Positions 36,781-48,508 of a stretch of 64,000 nt of DNA are shown here, one piece after another. Within the stretch, counting starts at the first letter, position 1. Every line of letters begins with the position of its first letter. This stretch comes from Siphonodentalium dalli (lineage: Eukaryota; Mollusca; Scaphopoda; Gadilida; Siphonodentaliidae). The position numbers and the translations under genes are program-made. The DNA lies in the NCBI GenBank assembly GCA_032622095.1, contig CP136069.1, positions 163,115,043 to 163,179,042 of the forward strand. Reading direction: 5' to 3'. The notes beneath the pieces are model-generated. The model had not been told where the DNA came from. It did no database searches and was given only the letters and a program-made list of their open reading frames with translations.

Positions 36781-37799
36781 GAAACCACCAACGCTATTCA
36801 TGCGGTAGGAGAATATAGGAGAATAAAATGGGTCCGTGCAGAAATATTGTATCTTGATTGAAGTCAATTAAGCATTTCGGTGGTTGCACTGTGGACATGT
36901 CGCTTACCACCGGATTATTGTTTACACATTCTGCTACAAGTTGGGCCGATATCTCAAAGTGTGTAGCTTTGGCGCCGTAAATCACATGCCATATCCTGCC
37001 AAGTGTGTATCCATAGCATTTATACCATAGTACCATATAATCTTGAGACATGCTGTTACGAGTTGAATATTATTTCGATATTTCGCCAACTTGACTTTAT
37101 TCAATTTAATTTTCAAAAAAGATACCGTATGCTGGTGAAACGTGGTTCCAATTCTGCTAATTTGATATTTTATTCATCCTAATAACGTATCTGATAGTGT
37201 CAAAATAATCATCGTACACCATTCACGTTGAGTGGCATGTAAACTCAGCATTCTAAATTTTAAGAAACTGATATTAGTTTGTTTATTTTATTGGGGTTTA
37301 TGGTGGTTTTAACTGCTAGACCATACCATCACATATAATGTCAGGTTTACAGGTCGGGGAAAGGCTATGCCGAGGATATGTTTCACTGAGAATAAATCAC
37401 TGAACACAGGAAAGCAACTGACAAACTTTCCCAGTTACATGTACATGAATCCCCGTGTGTGGATCACAAATCCATGCGAATCGAGATTCTTATCACTTCC
37501 ACCGTCACTAATTGGAATGGCTTATGTTTGTCTAATGCAACACACACCTTATCAACTGAGCCACTTTGTGCCCCACTTATATTGGATATACATGTAACTA
37601 TGATTGTTGAAATATGTTTGAATAAAACATCCGACCTGATTTGCCTAAACTATTCCCTCTCCCAAGTGATAATTGACAACTTGGCACAATTTCAAGTTCA
37701 AGGTCATCAAAACATTCCAACTCTCATATAACCCCCCCAAATATTACAATATTAGTCATATTATGTCTCCCCGTAGTGAAGTAATAAATAATATGCACA
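36781..37799. other. Intronic sequence, one short shared repeat
   Basis: 36830-36875 shares 'cttgattgaagtcaattaag' and its surroundings with 10200-10240. No exon or further element was recognised. Confidence 0.4.
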
Positions 37800-38720
37800 A
37801 TTCATACCTTTTTAGCCCCCTTATGCACATTCCAGGCAGCCTATAGTGAAAATTCATGTTGATGACCTTGACATTGAGATCAAGGTCATATGAGGGGTCT
37901 GTCAGTTAGGGTCTCGCTTTGAACTGTCCCCCCATGGTCTACTCTATAGGTGTGACAATGTTCTTGCTTTTATCCAAATGTGCCCACCCCATCAGCTTAC
38001 AGCCCCTACAAATGTACTCTACATGTATTGGTGCGACAATGTTCGTGCTTTTATCCAAATTTGCACACACCATCAGCTTACAGTATTCCACTCAGCGAAG
38101 TAGCTATATGGCTATCGAGTTGGGGGGGGGGGTATTCATATCTCACATTGTACCCATATTGTATGCTAACATTTGTTTTTCCTTTGGTTTCCGAGGAAAT
38201 TCCATCTCCACAATTTGTCCACAATTTACAATGTAAAGTTTGAGCTATTGCCGTGGGTTAGCGTCCGTCGTCCGTGTGTGCAGCCGTGCGTCCGTCTGTC
38301 CGCCCGTGAATCAACAATTTCCTCCGGCCGCATACCTCATCAGATCTTCACCAAACTGCATTCAGGGTGAACTATAGATGGGTGGGATCTTTCAAATTTG
38401 TCTTGGATTTCAAATTTGAATCCATCGGCACACCCTACAGCCCGTATTTATGGCCGGATCATTTATTTTATTTTGAAGGCACAATTGTGAATGGGAGCCA
38501 TCGATTGTAGATAGAAGCTATCGAATTTGAGCGAGTTTCGATGAAAAACATGGCCAGGGCAGCCATCTTGGATTTTACTCTTTGCATGACTGAATCCGTT
38601 GGCACACCCTACAGACCATATCCATCATCCGTGCATCTCATTTACGTCCATGATTAAAGAGCGCGTGTCAGTTTTTGCAAACAGGAAACATCCTAGGCCA
38701 AAAGTTGAAATTGACACGTT
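37800..38720 (+). repeat. Unclassified dispersed-repeat-like block
   Basis: Contains an imperfect direct repeat ('gcgacaatgttcgtgctttt' near 38031 and 'tgtgacaatgttcttgcttt' near 37951), a G-run near 38125, and a GTCCGTC-rich tract at 38264-38305 followed by 'caccaaactgcattcagg'. This style resembles interspersed repeats common in lophotrochozoan genomes, but there is no second copy in the window to prove it. Confidence 0.3.
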
Positions 38721-39722
38721 GTAGAATTATCGATTGATCAAGTGGCGTTCACTTTTTTTCAGGTTTGGACCATTTTTTCAAGTAAAATGTAACTATCTTT
38801 GGTATGAAAGGTGTTTATTGTCTTGTTCTATCTTAAATGTGTCACAGTATGGTGTTTGTAGACCAAATTGATCAAGATGACTTCCAAAATGATTTTTTAC
38901 ATATATCCCGAACATTTTTCTCTGCGTTTTCCGAAAAGGTAGCAAATTGTGACTCACTTGGTTATTATACGTGTTAGTTAGTTAACTGGCAACTACATGT
39001 TTTATTCTGGTTGTCTGTCCCAGTTGCGTATGGGGCATGACAAATTCATTTTAAAGGTGCAGTATGGAATTTTGCCGATAACCTCTTTTGTGATTGTGGC
39101 CATATTATTGAAAGGAAATGGGCAGAACTTTGAGACGGAACTGAGATGAACCATAATCTGTGGCTATTCTGGCCCATTATCTTGGCATCCAGGGAGTTAC
39201 TGTATGATCATAGGTGATGTGAATATGTATACATCGAGTTATTGCATGTCAGATGTGAGGTGAATCGGTATACTTACAATGTAGTAACGGTGTTGTATAT
39301 GGTGTGTACCCAGCACGGGTGTACCCGATGTGACTGCATGGGCACTGGTGTGGTGTATGGATATACCAAGAGTAGCTACATGGTCATATGAATGTTGTTT
39401 ATGTAAATATGGGGTGACTTTAAGGTCATGGGTGGGATGGACATGTGTACCGTGTGTGGCTGTTTTGTGACATGTGGGTGTATATGTATACATGTGCTGT
39501 ATATATGATAGATGGTGTGTGTGGATAATATGGAGTGATTTATGGTTATGGTTAATGTGTATAGGTGTACATGGAATGACTGTAGGGTCATGATTGAACT
39601 ATATGTGCATAGCAGGAGTAAGCTGGATGGTCATTGGCGAGCGTTTGGATATATAGGGAGTGCCCTTGTATATCTATATATGTCGAGAATGTATTATCAT
39701 TGGTGGGTGTATAAGGAGTAGC

Positions 39723-39826
39723 ATATACACCAAACACAAGACAATTCAGCAACTCACTGTAAACTCATGCACGCTATCCATGAGTTTACAGTGAGTTGCT
39801 GAATTGTCTTGTGTTTGGTGTATATG
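39723..39826. repeat. Perfect-arm palindrome inside foldback copy 2
   Basis: The left arm begins ATATACACCAAACACAAGAC. The right arm ends GTCTTGTGTTTGGTGTATAT. The arms are each over 40 bp and effectively identical around a ~10-nt loop. The homologous site in copy 1 (about 30800) has only one arm, so this is a local inverted duplication. Confidence 0.85.
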
Positions 39827-40032
39827 AAAGTATGGAAGGTATGACTGGTCGTGTTTGCGGGCATTCGTATATTGGAAGACCTGAATGGCCATTGCTGATG
39901 TCTATATGTATGCCTGGAGTGATTCTATGGTCATGGGTGGGCTGTATATGTATATATCGAGTGGTTATATGACTATGAGTGTGGCGAAAAGGTATACGGT
40001 AGTGACCGTATGGTCAATGATGAGGTGTATAT

Positions 40033-40390
40033 GTATACAAGGAGTGACTGTATACGGCCATATGTGAGGGGTATGTGTATAAAGCGAGTGGCTATATGGC
40101 CATGGATGAGGTGCATATGTATACAAGGAGTGACTGTATACGGCCATGTGTGAGGGGTATGTGTATAAAGCGAGTGGCTATATGGCCATGGATGAGGTGC
40201 ATATGTATACAAGGAGTGACTGTATACAGCCATGTGTGAGGGGTATGTGTATAAAGCGAGTGGCTATATGGCCATGGATGAGGTGCATATGTATACAAGG
40301 AGTGACTGTATACGGCCATGTGTGAGGGGTATGTGTATAAAGCGAGTGGCTATATGGCCATGGATGAGGTGCATATGTATACATTGAGTG
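40033..40390 (+). repeat. Higher-order 86-bp tandem repeat, about four copies
   Basis: 'tatacaagg' recurs at 40033, 40120, 40206 and 40292. Units are almost identical and each consists of two diverged minisatellite monomers ('ggagtgactgtatacggcc' and 'gcgagtggctatatggccat'). A recent amplification of a dimer inside the older minisatellite. Confidence 0.9.
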
Positions 40391-40684
40391 ACTCTACGCT
40401 CATGGCTTGGTGTATTAGTATATCTTGAGTGGCTATTTGGCTATGGTGTGACGGATAGGTGTACTGTGAGTGACTTATGGCCAATGGTGCGGCGAATATG
40501 TGTACACGGATTGACTGTATGTTCATGTTTGAATGTTTTTTGAATAGGTACATGTGGGTGTGGAGAATAGGTATACAAGGGGTGACCGTATGGTCAATGG
40601 TGAGGTGATTGGTTATACACGGATTGACTTATGATCATGAATGTGATGAATATGTATACATGGGTGAGTATATGGTCATGGGTC

Positions 40685-41292
40685 ATGAGTATGTGTGGAT
40701 GTGTGGATTACCTTATCTCTCGTCCCAACAAAATATGAAACTATTTTCCATCACACAGCAATATATTGCAGCGACTAAGCGTTTTGACCCCTAATGATTA
40801 TATTTATCTTATTTGCGAATCTATACTTGCTTCCGGAATTTCAACTGTTACCTCACAAGTGGACAAACCTCCCATTCAAACATCTCATTCTGATTTATCA
40901 TCTGTATTGCCTTCCAGAGCACAACAATAACAAAATAGAGAACGAATTAAGTGGACCATTATATTTTACAACCAACATAAAAGTGCTTAGAATAGATAAT
41001 ATATTGGCACTTGTCAATCATTCCAACATTAATAAAATAGTGACATTCTTCAAATACCAATTTTCTCACAGATAAGAAGCAATCTCATGTTGGATCATCT
41101 CTGGAAGGCGCTACACACTATATCTCCCATAACTTCTCACCATGTAAATAAGTTTGTTCCGTCATCTTGATCACATGTGTGTTACAATATTGTATTAGGA
41201 GAGGGGCTTCATAAGTTGCAAAAACTTGTGCCCCAATCCCTTTTGTATATTTTGCAAATAAAATATGTTTCAAGAAAAAAAATGAGTATGTG
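40685..41292 (+). mobile_element. Retroposed insertion with 11-bp target duplication and poly(A)
   Basis: ATGAGTATGTG at 40685-40695 is repeated exactly at 41282-41292. The ~586-bp insert ends with AATAAA (about 41257) and an A-run just before the second copy. It interrupts the foldback minisatellite. It could be a 5'-truncated LINE or a processed pseudogene. The frame 40794-41072 has no recognised domain. Mobilised by target-primed reverse transcription, judging by the hallmarks. Confidence 0.8.
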
Positions 41293-42690
41293 CATACCCG
41301 TTGTGCCTGCATTGTGACTAATGGCTGTATGGTCATTTGTGGCGTGTACGGGTATAACCAAATATGGCTGTATGGCCATGGGTCATGTGTAGGTGTATAA
41401 AGTGTGTGACTATATTGTCATGTGTGTGGTATTTATGTATATATGGGGAGTCCGTGTTGTAATGGGTCGCTATCGTTTTCCGGGTTTAACGTTTCTTCCA
41501 TTATACATAAACACCAGGAAGATGGAGAACTCTCTGACATGACCTCTCTATTGATTAACATATCTTTGCGTTATTGTGGAAAGCGATAGCCACCCAATGT
41601 ACACGTGTACAACCCACCCATTACCACACAGCCATGGCCATAGAGTCACTCCAGGTATACACATACACATCACCAATGGTCATTCAGCCCTTCCAGATAT
41701 ATCAATACCCGCACACATGACAATTCAGCAACTCACTGAATACTCACACACGCCATCCATTATTTTACAGCTACTCCCTATACATCCACCAATGATAATA
41801 CATCCACGATATATATAAATATGCACACCCCACCCATTACCAAAATTGCACTTCCTATATACCCACACGCTCCCAATGACCACCCAGCTTTCTCCAGGTA
41901 TACATATACACTTTAATAATGACCGTACATCCATTCCATGTACACCTATACACATAATCATAACTATAAATCACTCCCTATGTATCCACACACCCCATCC
42001 ATGATCATACAGACAGCACATGTGTACATGTCCACTCAGATGTCACAATACAGCCAAACAAATACAGTCACTACATATACACATAAACAGCACACAGATG
42101 GCCATATTGCTACTCTCGTTATAACCAAACACCACACCAATGTCCAGGCAGCCATATTGGGTACACTCATACTGAGAACACACAACAGTACACCATACAC
42201 TCACTCCATGAATACACATGACCATACATCTACTCCTTGTATATCTATACATCTCACCATGGGCACCCACCCATAACCATATAGTTGTTCTGTAAAATCG
42301 AATTTGTGAGAGATCGGAAGGGGCTAGGACCCCAATAATTAAATATTCCATTGACCTAATGATCAGTTAATATAAAAATACAAAATATAGTCACATTTCT
42401 CGACCAGTTCCAAAACAGCATAAAATGATCTAGAAGATATTATTGAAAAAAGCGTCATATTTTCAACTTACGGCGGCCATTTTGGCGGCCATCTTGGATG
42501 GGGAGTTTCAAATTTGCCCTATAACAGTGTCATTATGTCTTATAGCTTTACGAAAATACATACATTTGTATATATTTTACAAGATTTTCATGCTATAATT
42601 TCCATCAAACTTACTTAGGGCCTAGTCTGAAAAACGGCGTCATCTTGGATGGACGCCATCTTGTCTGGAGCTTACATGGCCACTTTTTTT

Positions 42691-43515
42691 CGTGTTAACA
42701 TTGTTTAGAAGTTGAAGGACATAATAATAAACAAAATGATCGGGACACAGTTAATTCCCAAATGGGTGCAAGGGTACCTCTATCAGATCCCGGACTAGTA
42801 GAACTTGTTTTAGGCAGATAATCGACTAGAATCGCCTCATTTTGAGACGATACTGTGCTGAAAATGAGAGCATTTTAGTCACATTGCCGACTCATAATTA
42901 GGCGATTGTAAGCAGATTATGTGCGGACAACGACAAGTAAGCCAACCCACGACTGTTTAGGTGTATACTATTTAGCATGTGTTTTCATCGTGACCCGCTC
43001 CATAAAACGAAATAATGAGTAAGAGTCCATTGTCTGATTATTTCAGAATCAAATGATCACATTATGAACCTATTTCTCATCTGATTGTAGGTCGATTATG
43101 TGCGTATTTGTGAGAGGATATCTTACTGTGTTAACAGTACCGCTTGGTGTTGTGGCAATATGCTCCAAAGTAAAGAATCCGAAATATAGCAATCCTGAAA
43201 AACCATAAAAACAACGACTAAATTTGATTTAGTCTTAGCTATGTTTTCACAATACTAAGTTGAGCAATATCTGAACTTGGAAACGCTCTAGGTTCAGTAT
43301 TTCAATTTCAAGACACTTTACCACTGATGGCATAATTTAGGGGAATAGCACCTTAAGTCAGACAACTTGTCATTTATATCGAGCTAATGGGAGCCTGGAT
43401 CATCGTTATTTTCGTGAACGACTCAATAGTGAGTTTCAGTCCTTGATATATGACACTCGAAAGTTTATTTCAACGAGGAGTGCACAATTGCACTGAATAT
43501 TTCTATTTCATTCAG
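42691..43515. other. End of the 21.6-kb intron, nothing recognised
   Basis: AT-rich sequence leading to the pyrimidine tract and TTCAG of the HYR exon. Confidence 0.5.
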
Positions 43516-43654
43516 GTCCTCCTCCGCCCAACACGGCGCCATATTTCACGTCGTGTCCACCCAATGCAGCCATTGACGCAGGACCGAATGAGGTGACAGC
43601 ACCATACAGTTGGAGCCAACCAACGGCCCACGACGCTCAACAGGGAGACATGAC
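43516..43654 (+). CDS. CCP/HYR protein, exon for first half of HYR domain 1
   Basis: The acceptor CATTCAG ends at 43515. The donor is GAC/GTATGT at 43655. It enters in phase 1 and leaves in phase 2 (139 nt). The translation begins PPPPNTAPYFTSCPPNAAID and continues AGPNEVTAPYSWSQPTAHDA. A proline-led 'P-x-F-x-x-C-P' entry followed by an 'A...V.W..P.A.D' strand is the signature of the hyalin repeat (HYR), an immunoglobulin-like extracellular adhesion module. No ATG is present because it is an internal exon. The second half must be supplied by an exon entering in phase 2, which is found at 47093. Confidence 0.85.
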
Positions 43655-44860
43655 GTATGTAAATTCGCATTGTGTGATATAAGCCAAAATAATGGCCGAC
43701 GGATTTAAAGGATATCGGAAGAAAAGCCTATAATATACATTATTTTAAAAATTATTTCACACTAAACCAAAATGGGCTTTGAACCTTGTCACACTATCAA
43801 ATATGCAACCCATGCATTATGATTCTGACCAAAACAAACCACAATTGGTTTTGATCATAATGTGGTTTTGATAATTAGGTATTGATCAAAACCAAATGTG
43901 AGCATTACGTTTTGGTTACACATTGGTTACAACTCTGTGAAATGGTTTTGAACACTTATTCCAGTGAGTTCAAGAGCGCACTTTCCTGTGCATTATTCAT
44001 TCCAGTATATATTCGTAGTTACCTCTACCGAAATAAACAATACACAGCGAATATAGCATGTATATTTTTATTTTATTTGTAACAAAAAGGGAATATACAT
44101 TAACTTTGGACATAAACTTTGGATGTGAATCTAACACATTTTTTCACAAAATGGCTAACCGCTTCATCTCGCCTTAGCGGAAAATAATCTGTTATGAGCG
44201 GTGTGACTAAACACCGCCCGGACCAGCCCGGACCAGCCCGGACCGGATGAGTTGTGCTAACCTAAAGCGATGTCTTGAAGAAGATTTCCATATGCCGGAG
44301 GACAATACTATCATTAGGATTGTGGTTACTGACAGGAAAGGAAGCTACTTGACAGAGGTTATTTAAAATAAAGTTCGAGATGACAAATCAAAATCAAACA
44401 AGAAAACCACACGCGAAAAACTTGGTTGAAGGAGTGCAAACCACACAAGAAAGTTGAACTTTACATCTGGCAGTGTACATGCGATGTAATAATAAAAACC
44501 GAAAGCTACAAATATTTACGCCACAAAATTAGTGAAAGTTGCATCGACAATTGATATTAACTGTTTCTCAAGATATTATGTGCAGATTTTCTTTATAGAG
44601 ATACCTCCAATAAGCACTGTGTCATGAAATCGTTCCAAACGTCACGAATCTCCTAAGCACTTTAAAGATGGCGACTATGAGTTATGGGGAGAATTAGAGG
44701 GCTAAACCAATGGATATATGACCGAAACACAAAAGTTGGCAAAATGAGTCCAAAATGTTAATACAATTTGCTCAAGATGAGAGATGGAGTGGGCAGTCTG
44801 AACTTTAGTTTATGCATATATGGGGTGCACCCCATATGACTTGCTGTCTGAAGTGTGGAT
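43655..44860. other. Intron, first part, no element named
   Basis: 43820-43920 has several inverted 'accaaaacc/ggttttggt' words. 44214-44242 is a short 'cccggaccag' triplication. No gene seen. Confidence 0.4.
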
Positions 44861-44988
44861 TCTCAGAATCCTAAGAACAATATATGAGAAATATACTCAT
44901 TAAACTGAATGTGTTCTGGGGTGTGCGATTTTTGTTTGCTGTGTAACAGAACGAGAGTGAGAAGTGCGGGAGTCGCACCGAAAGTTGG

Positions 44989-45061
44989 CAGCACCCGGAA
45001 TCCCAAGCCGGTCACCCATGCAAGTACTAACCGGGCTCGACGTTGATTAACTTCGGTGATC
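44989..45061 (-). pseudogene. 5S rRNA-derived segment (3' two-thirds)
   Basis: On the minus strand the order is GATCACCGAAGTTAATCAAC, then GTCGAGCCCGGTTAGTACTT, GCATGGGTGACCGGCTTGG, and GGGTGCTG. This matches eukaryotic 5S rRNA from the box A/intermediate element through box C (GGTTAGTACTTGGATGGG, with one change) to the 3' end. The first ~45 nt do not match 5S, so it is not a full gene. It may be a pseudogene or the head of a 5S-derived SINE. It lies antisense within an intron of the CCP/HYR gene. Confidence 0.8.
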
Positions 45062-45164
45062 ACACAAAGCATCTAACGACCGTGACCAAGAGATCAAGAC
45101 ATCTCGATCAGAGAAGTAATCGGCCTTCTATATTTACAACGCGACCGCTACACTACTCCCTCGT

Positions 45165-45480
45165 TCCCCGTCTCCTGCCCTGTTTGTGATTTTGTTTGCT
45201 ATATATAATTTGCGTGAAGGGATGTGCGAGTACAGTCTCCTGTCATATTTGTGATTTTGTTTGCCATACAATTATATACATTGGATTGAAGGGATGTCCC
45301 GAGAATAGTCTCTTGTCCTATTTGTGATATATATACATTTATGTGATAAACAAACTTTCTTGTTCGCATTGACTCAGACTGTAAGAAACAGGGAAGTGCG
45401 AGTACAGGCTCCTGTCATATTCACACAGCAGCGACTGATGTGCGTAATTCTGAAATTGATATACGAAATATAGAGAAGTG
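45165..45480 (+). repeat. Degenerate ~100-bp tandem repeat
   Basis: Recurring 'agtctcctgtcatatttgtg', 'gattttgtttgc' and 'gaagggatgt' phrases at about 45170, 45235, 45310 and 45400. 44960-44980 has a related 'gaagtgcgggagtc'. A TATCC run follows at 45731-45746 before the LINE fragment. Confidence 0.5.
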
Positions 45481-45769
45481 TGAGTACATTCTCCTACCCA
45501 CCCTGGTCTTGTATATATAACAGCGGACCATGTCTACTAGAAGAGGGTAAAAACGCAACGTCAATAAACTCGACATGGAGAAACCGGACTCCTAAGAATC
45601 CATGGACCCCAGGTGATGAAACCAAGAATGGAAGCAATGCTTCGGATAAGGTGAAAACAAACATCGCAACACAAGACACACAACACAAGAACATACGTAC
45701 TATTCATATGTGTATTGTAAATAAAAATATCCTATCCTATCCTACAAGTTTGCTAACTCTGTTCAACTG

Positions 45770-46840
45770 AAGTGTACCATAATAACGACCGAGTTATGGG
45801 ATATCAGTTTTTCGACAAATTCTTCTGTGCAAATGTATTTCACTCACAAAGACGGAATATGTTGTTTTGTCCACCGTGCAAAGAAAGAATTCAGAAAAAT
45901 ATTGACAATATTAGTGAAACGTCCACCTGGTGGAAGACCCTTCAGCAGCTATAAATTGTCCTCATCTAATAGCCGAACTATCCCACATATCTCGTATGAT
46001 AACGCCATACTGGTATCGCCTATGGAAAAGGTTGAATGCCTTAGTACATACTTCTGCAATATATCACCACTAAATGAAAATGGAGCAACAGTGTCCATCA
46101 GTTGAGGAAATCCTTGGCGTCCTCTCTCTTGTCAGATATTAAGTTGACCACCGATTATGTAAGGGGCCCTTTATTCTGTAAACCCACCAAAGGCGCCTGG
46201 TCCAGATCAAATTAATCCCAAAACATTGAAATACTGTTTGGAAACACTTTGCTACCCCTTAGCCAAAACTGTCAATACATTTCTGGAAGAATCACACTTT
46301 CCCCAAGAGTGGACGCGTTCAAATGCTGCCCCAATTTATAAAAAAGACGATAAATCTATCGTTCCTAAATATAAACCAATATCATTGGTAAGTTGTATGT
46401 ACAAATAAGTGCATTAATAAAACAAATGTGGGAGTTTTTGACTACTAACAGACGTAAATCAATAGTTCAGTCTGGCTTCTACTGTATACCAACTAACAGA
46501 TATTTATGATTACATTTCTGATTTATTGGATGAAGGTAAAGAAATTAGATGTGTGTTTTGTGATTTCAGTAAAACTTTTGATAAGGTCTGGCATAAAAGC
46601 CTCCTTAACAACTTGGAACATATAACTATAACTGGTAATCTTCTAAAACTCCGTGAGTCTTATTTAACATATCGTCAGCAACGAGTAGTCGTAGGTAGCG
46701 CTAATTCCGAATGGAACTACATGAGAGCTGACTTCCACCAAGGATTTTTACTCGGACCTCTTCTCTTTTTAATTTACATCAATGATATATCTGCTTTTTG
46801 CAGATATCACATCAATGGTTTTGACCATATATAGAAGATC
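45770..46840 (+). pseudogene. Non-LTR retrotransposon (LINE) fragment, several frameshifts
   Basis: Pieces in changing frames appear in the correct protein order: a linker with TWWKTLQQL and SSNSRTIPHISYDNAILV; then HFPQEWTRSNAAPIYKKDDK and YKPISLVSCMYK (first RT block); then VFCDFSKTFDKVWHKSLL and YLTYRQQRVVVGSANSEW; then HQGFLLGPLLFLIYINDIS (the PQGSVLGPLLF block). The sequence stops before the FADD active-site block. At least three frame changes or stops make it inactive. It is of Jockey/CR1 type. A different copy from the fragment at 27434, covering the complementary N-terminal half of the RT. Confidence 0.88.
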
Positions 46841-47092
46841 CAAATCGAGCAGAAGCTTTATTAACAGTGATAGTTTGTTGTTTAATAGGACCGATTCAAC
46901 AAGTAGAGTAGACCACGATGTTCAACCATACAATGTTATCGATAGAAATAGAGCTTCATTGAAGCAATGAATCGGAGGTGCTGGTAGTCGTCAAAATCGT
47001 TTTAGCAGGATCGATTTTATTTGTCGCTTAATTTATTGGCCCGTACATACGCTTCATACTATTTTCTGAGTTTCCATGCTGTTGTCTTTCAG

Positions 47093-47223
47093 GTCTTCGG
47101 TGCAACGAACACACGGACAGGATAGTGGTTCTAGATTCCCACGATATCGCGTTCGAGTCGCTTACCAAGTTATTGACAACCAGGGGGCGGCAAACTTTTG
47201 CGATTTCACAGTTACCGTCAATG
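47093..47223 (+). CDS. CCP/HYR protein, exon for second half of HYR domain 1
   Basis: The acceptor TGTCTTTCAG ends at 47092. The donor is AATG/GTGAGA at 47224. It enters in phase 2 and leaves in phase 1 (131 nt). The translation ends RVRVAYQVIDNQGAANFCDF then TVTVNG, the closing strand of a HYR module (V-x-Y-x-x-x-D-x-x-G-x-x-x-x-C-x-F-x-V-x-V). Joined to the 43516 exon it gives one complete module of about 90 residues with the two conserved cysteines. The neighbouring CCP exon at 49320 enters in phase 1. The insertion SSVQRTHGQDSGSRFPRY makes this HYR slightly longer than the one at 57762. Confidence 0.88.
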
Positions 47224-47436
47224 GTGAGAAGAATAAAACTCAATTATCACCTCTGACCTTTATAAATACTCATCGACGAGCCGTTTCCTTCGGAAATGTT
47301 CAGACAATAAGTTCAATAAACGGCAATGCCGTGATGTTTTCTGAACTTATAGTATCTGAACATTTTCCACAATTAATAGGAATCATTCTGCATTGTATTG
47401 TATATTCATCGGTCTAGCATACTTGTACTTCCTGCA

Positions 47437-47896
47437 TTAAAGGTACTCAATCCAATCAGAAGGTCCACATACCATCAATATATAAGAACATTTATTCCAA
47501 ATATGCTTATTTATCATAAATCGATTTATTGCAACAACATCATGCTAACCACTGTCAGCATGGTATCAAATTTCCCAAAACTTGTTATTTATCAACATTT
47601 TGTTCAACAAAATATGGCCGTATTATGACTAAAGTATCACGAAATTTGACCGTATTACCACTTCATTTTAGAGTTATCCATCTTCATCCGCAATTTTGTC
47701 CGAGACCCTTCGTTTGACCACGTTTTTCTGGGCCACATATTATTACACATCTCGAGAAAAAAACAAACTTAAAAAATCTATATCTGATCATTCTGAGCTT
47801 TGATGGGTGGGTTCATCGACTCGAATCAAATAATTTTTACCCCCGAAGCAAAAGAAATAGTAATTTAGGAGCGTCTGATCGGATAGAGTACTTTTG
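47437..47896. mobile_element. ~460-bp MITE, family B
   Basis: The left end AAGGTACTCAATCCAATCAGA and the right end TCTGATCGGATAGAGTACTTT are imperfect inverted copies. The interior shares 'tatttatcaacattttgttc' with the truncated copy at 3954. No coding function. Confidence 0.65.
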
Positions 47897-48508
47897 ACAT
47901 AACTCTAGACGAATAACAGACCAATCCAATGTATACTTTTATAGCTGCTTGGACAATTAATATAGTAAAGGAATGATTGGAGGGATGTGACTCTTTAAAC
48001 CTAAATATTGTGTATTCGTAATTTTCTAGTATTGGCACGGTGTGTCGATAAGTACACGAATTATTGCTAACCCCCTTATATATACTATACAAATACTTAC
48101 CGAAATCATAGCAATTTTTCAGTTGTTTTCGAATGTCCAGACATAAATGAGACACACGCTCTTTATTCACACCATACAAGGAATGGACTATAATCAAATA
48201 TCTGTATTGTGTTATGCTTAATAAAAGTCGGGACATAAGTTTAACTTATATGACTGTACATACCAATTTATTGACCCATGTTGAACGCCCGAAACGGCCG
48301 AAATGTGCCACAAGCGAGCATTAATGGGTATCAACGCGGCTCCAAACCTCCATTTGGCTTTAAATAATTCTCAAAATTTGGGATAATTATTTGCGGGATT
48401 CGATATCCATGGACATGATTTGTTCAACCAGAGTTGACACTGAAATTAAAAGTTAGTCCAATTTAGATTGACTCATCCAATCTGACACGTGCGATTAATT
48501 AATGACTA
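47897..48508. other. Intronic sequence, nothing recognised
   Basis: No splice-bounded cysteine-rich frame and no repeat match seen. Confidence 0.45.

Larger units (their letters stand above)
38759..42690. mobile_element. Foldback element, copy 2 (truncated, with internal insertions)
   Basis: The left arm begins within the GATGGCGGC-module zone ('caggtttggaccattttttc') and goes through the minisatellite to the conserved centre near 41469-41600. The right arm has mirrored minisatellite to about 42290, then the mirrored outer module ('cggcggccattttggcggcc' at 42472) to about 42690. The outer tips with the 140-bp subrepeats are absent on both sides. Insertions include a hairpin (39723-39826) and a retroposed segment (40696-41281). 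Confidence 0.7.

Noticed and set aside
39965-40384. Repeated minus-strand frames with 'MAVYSHSLYTYAPHPWPY'
   Set aside because: Produced by the 86-bp tandem repeat. Identical peptides in shifted frames show they are repeat artefacts.
40033-40390. Regular repeat considered as a CRISPR array
   Set aside because: Whole units repeat without unique spacers, and the window is eukaryotic.
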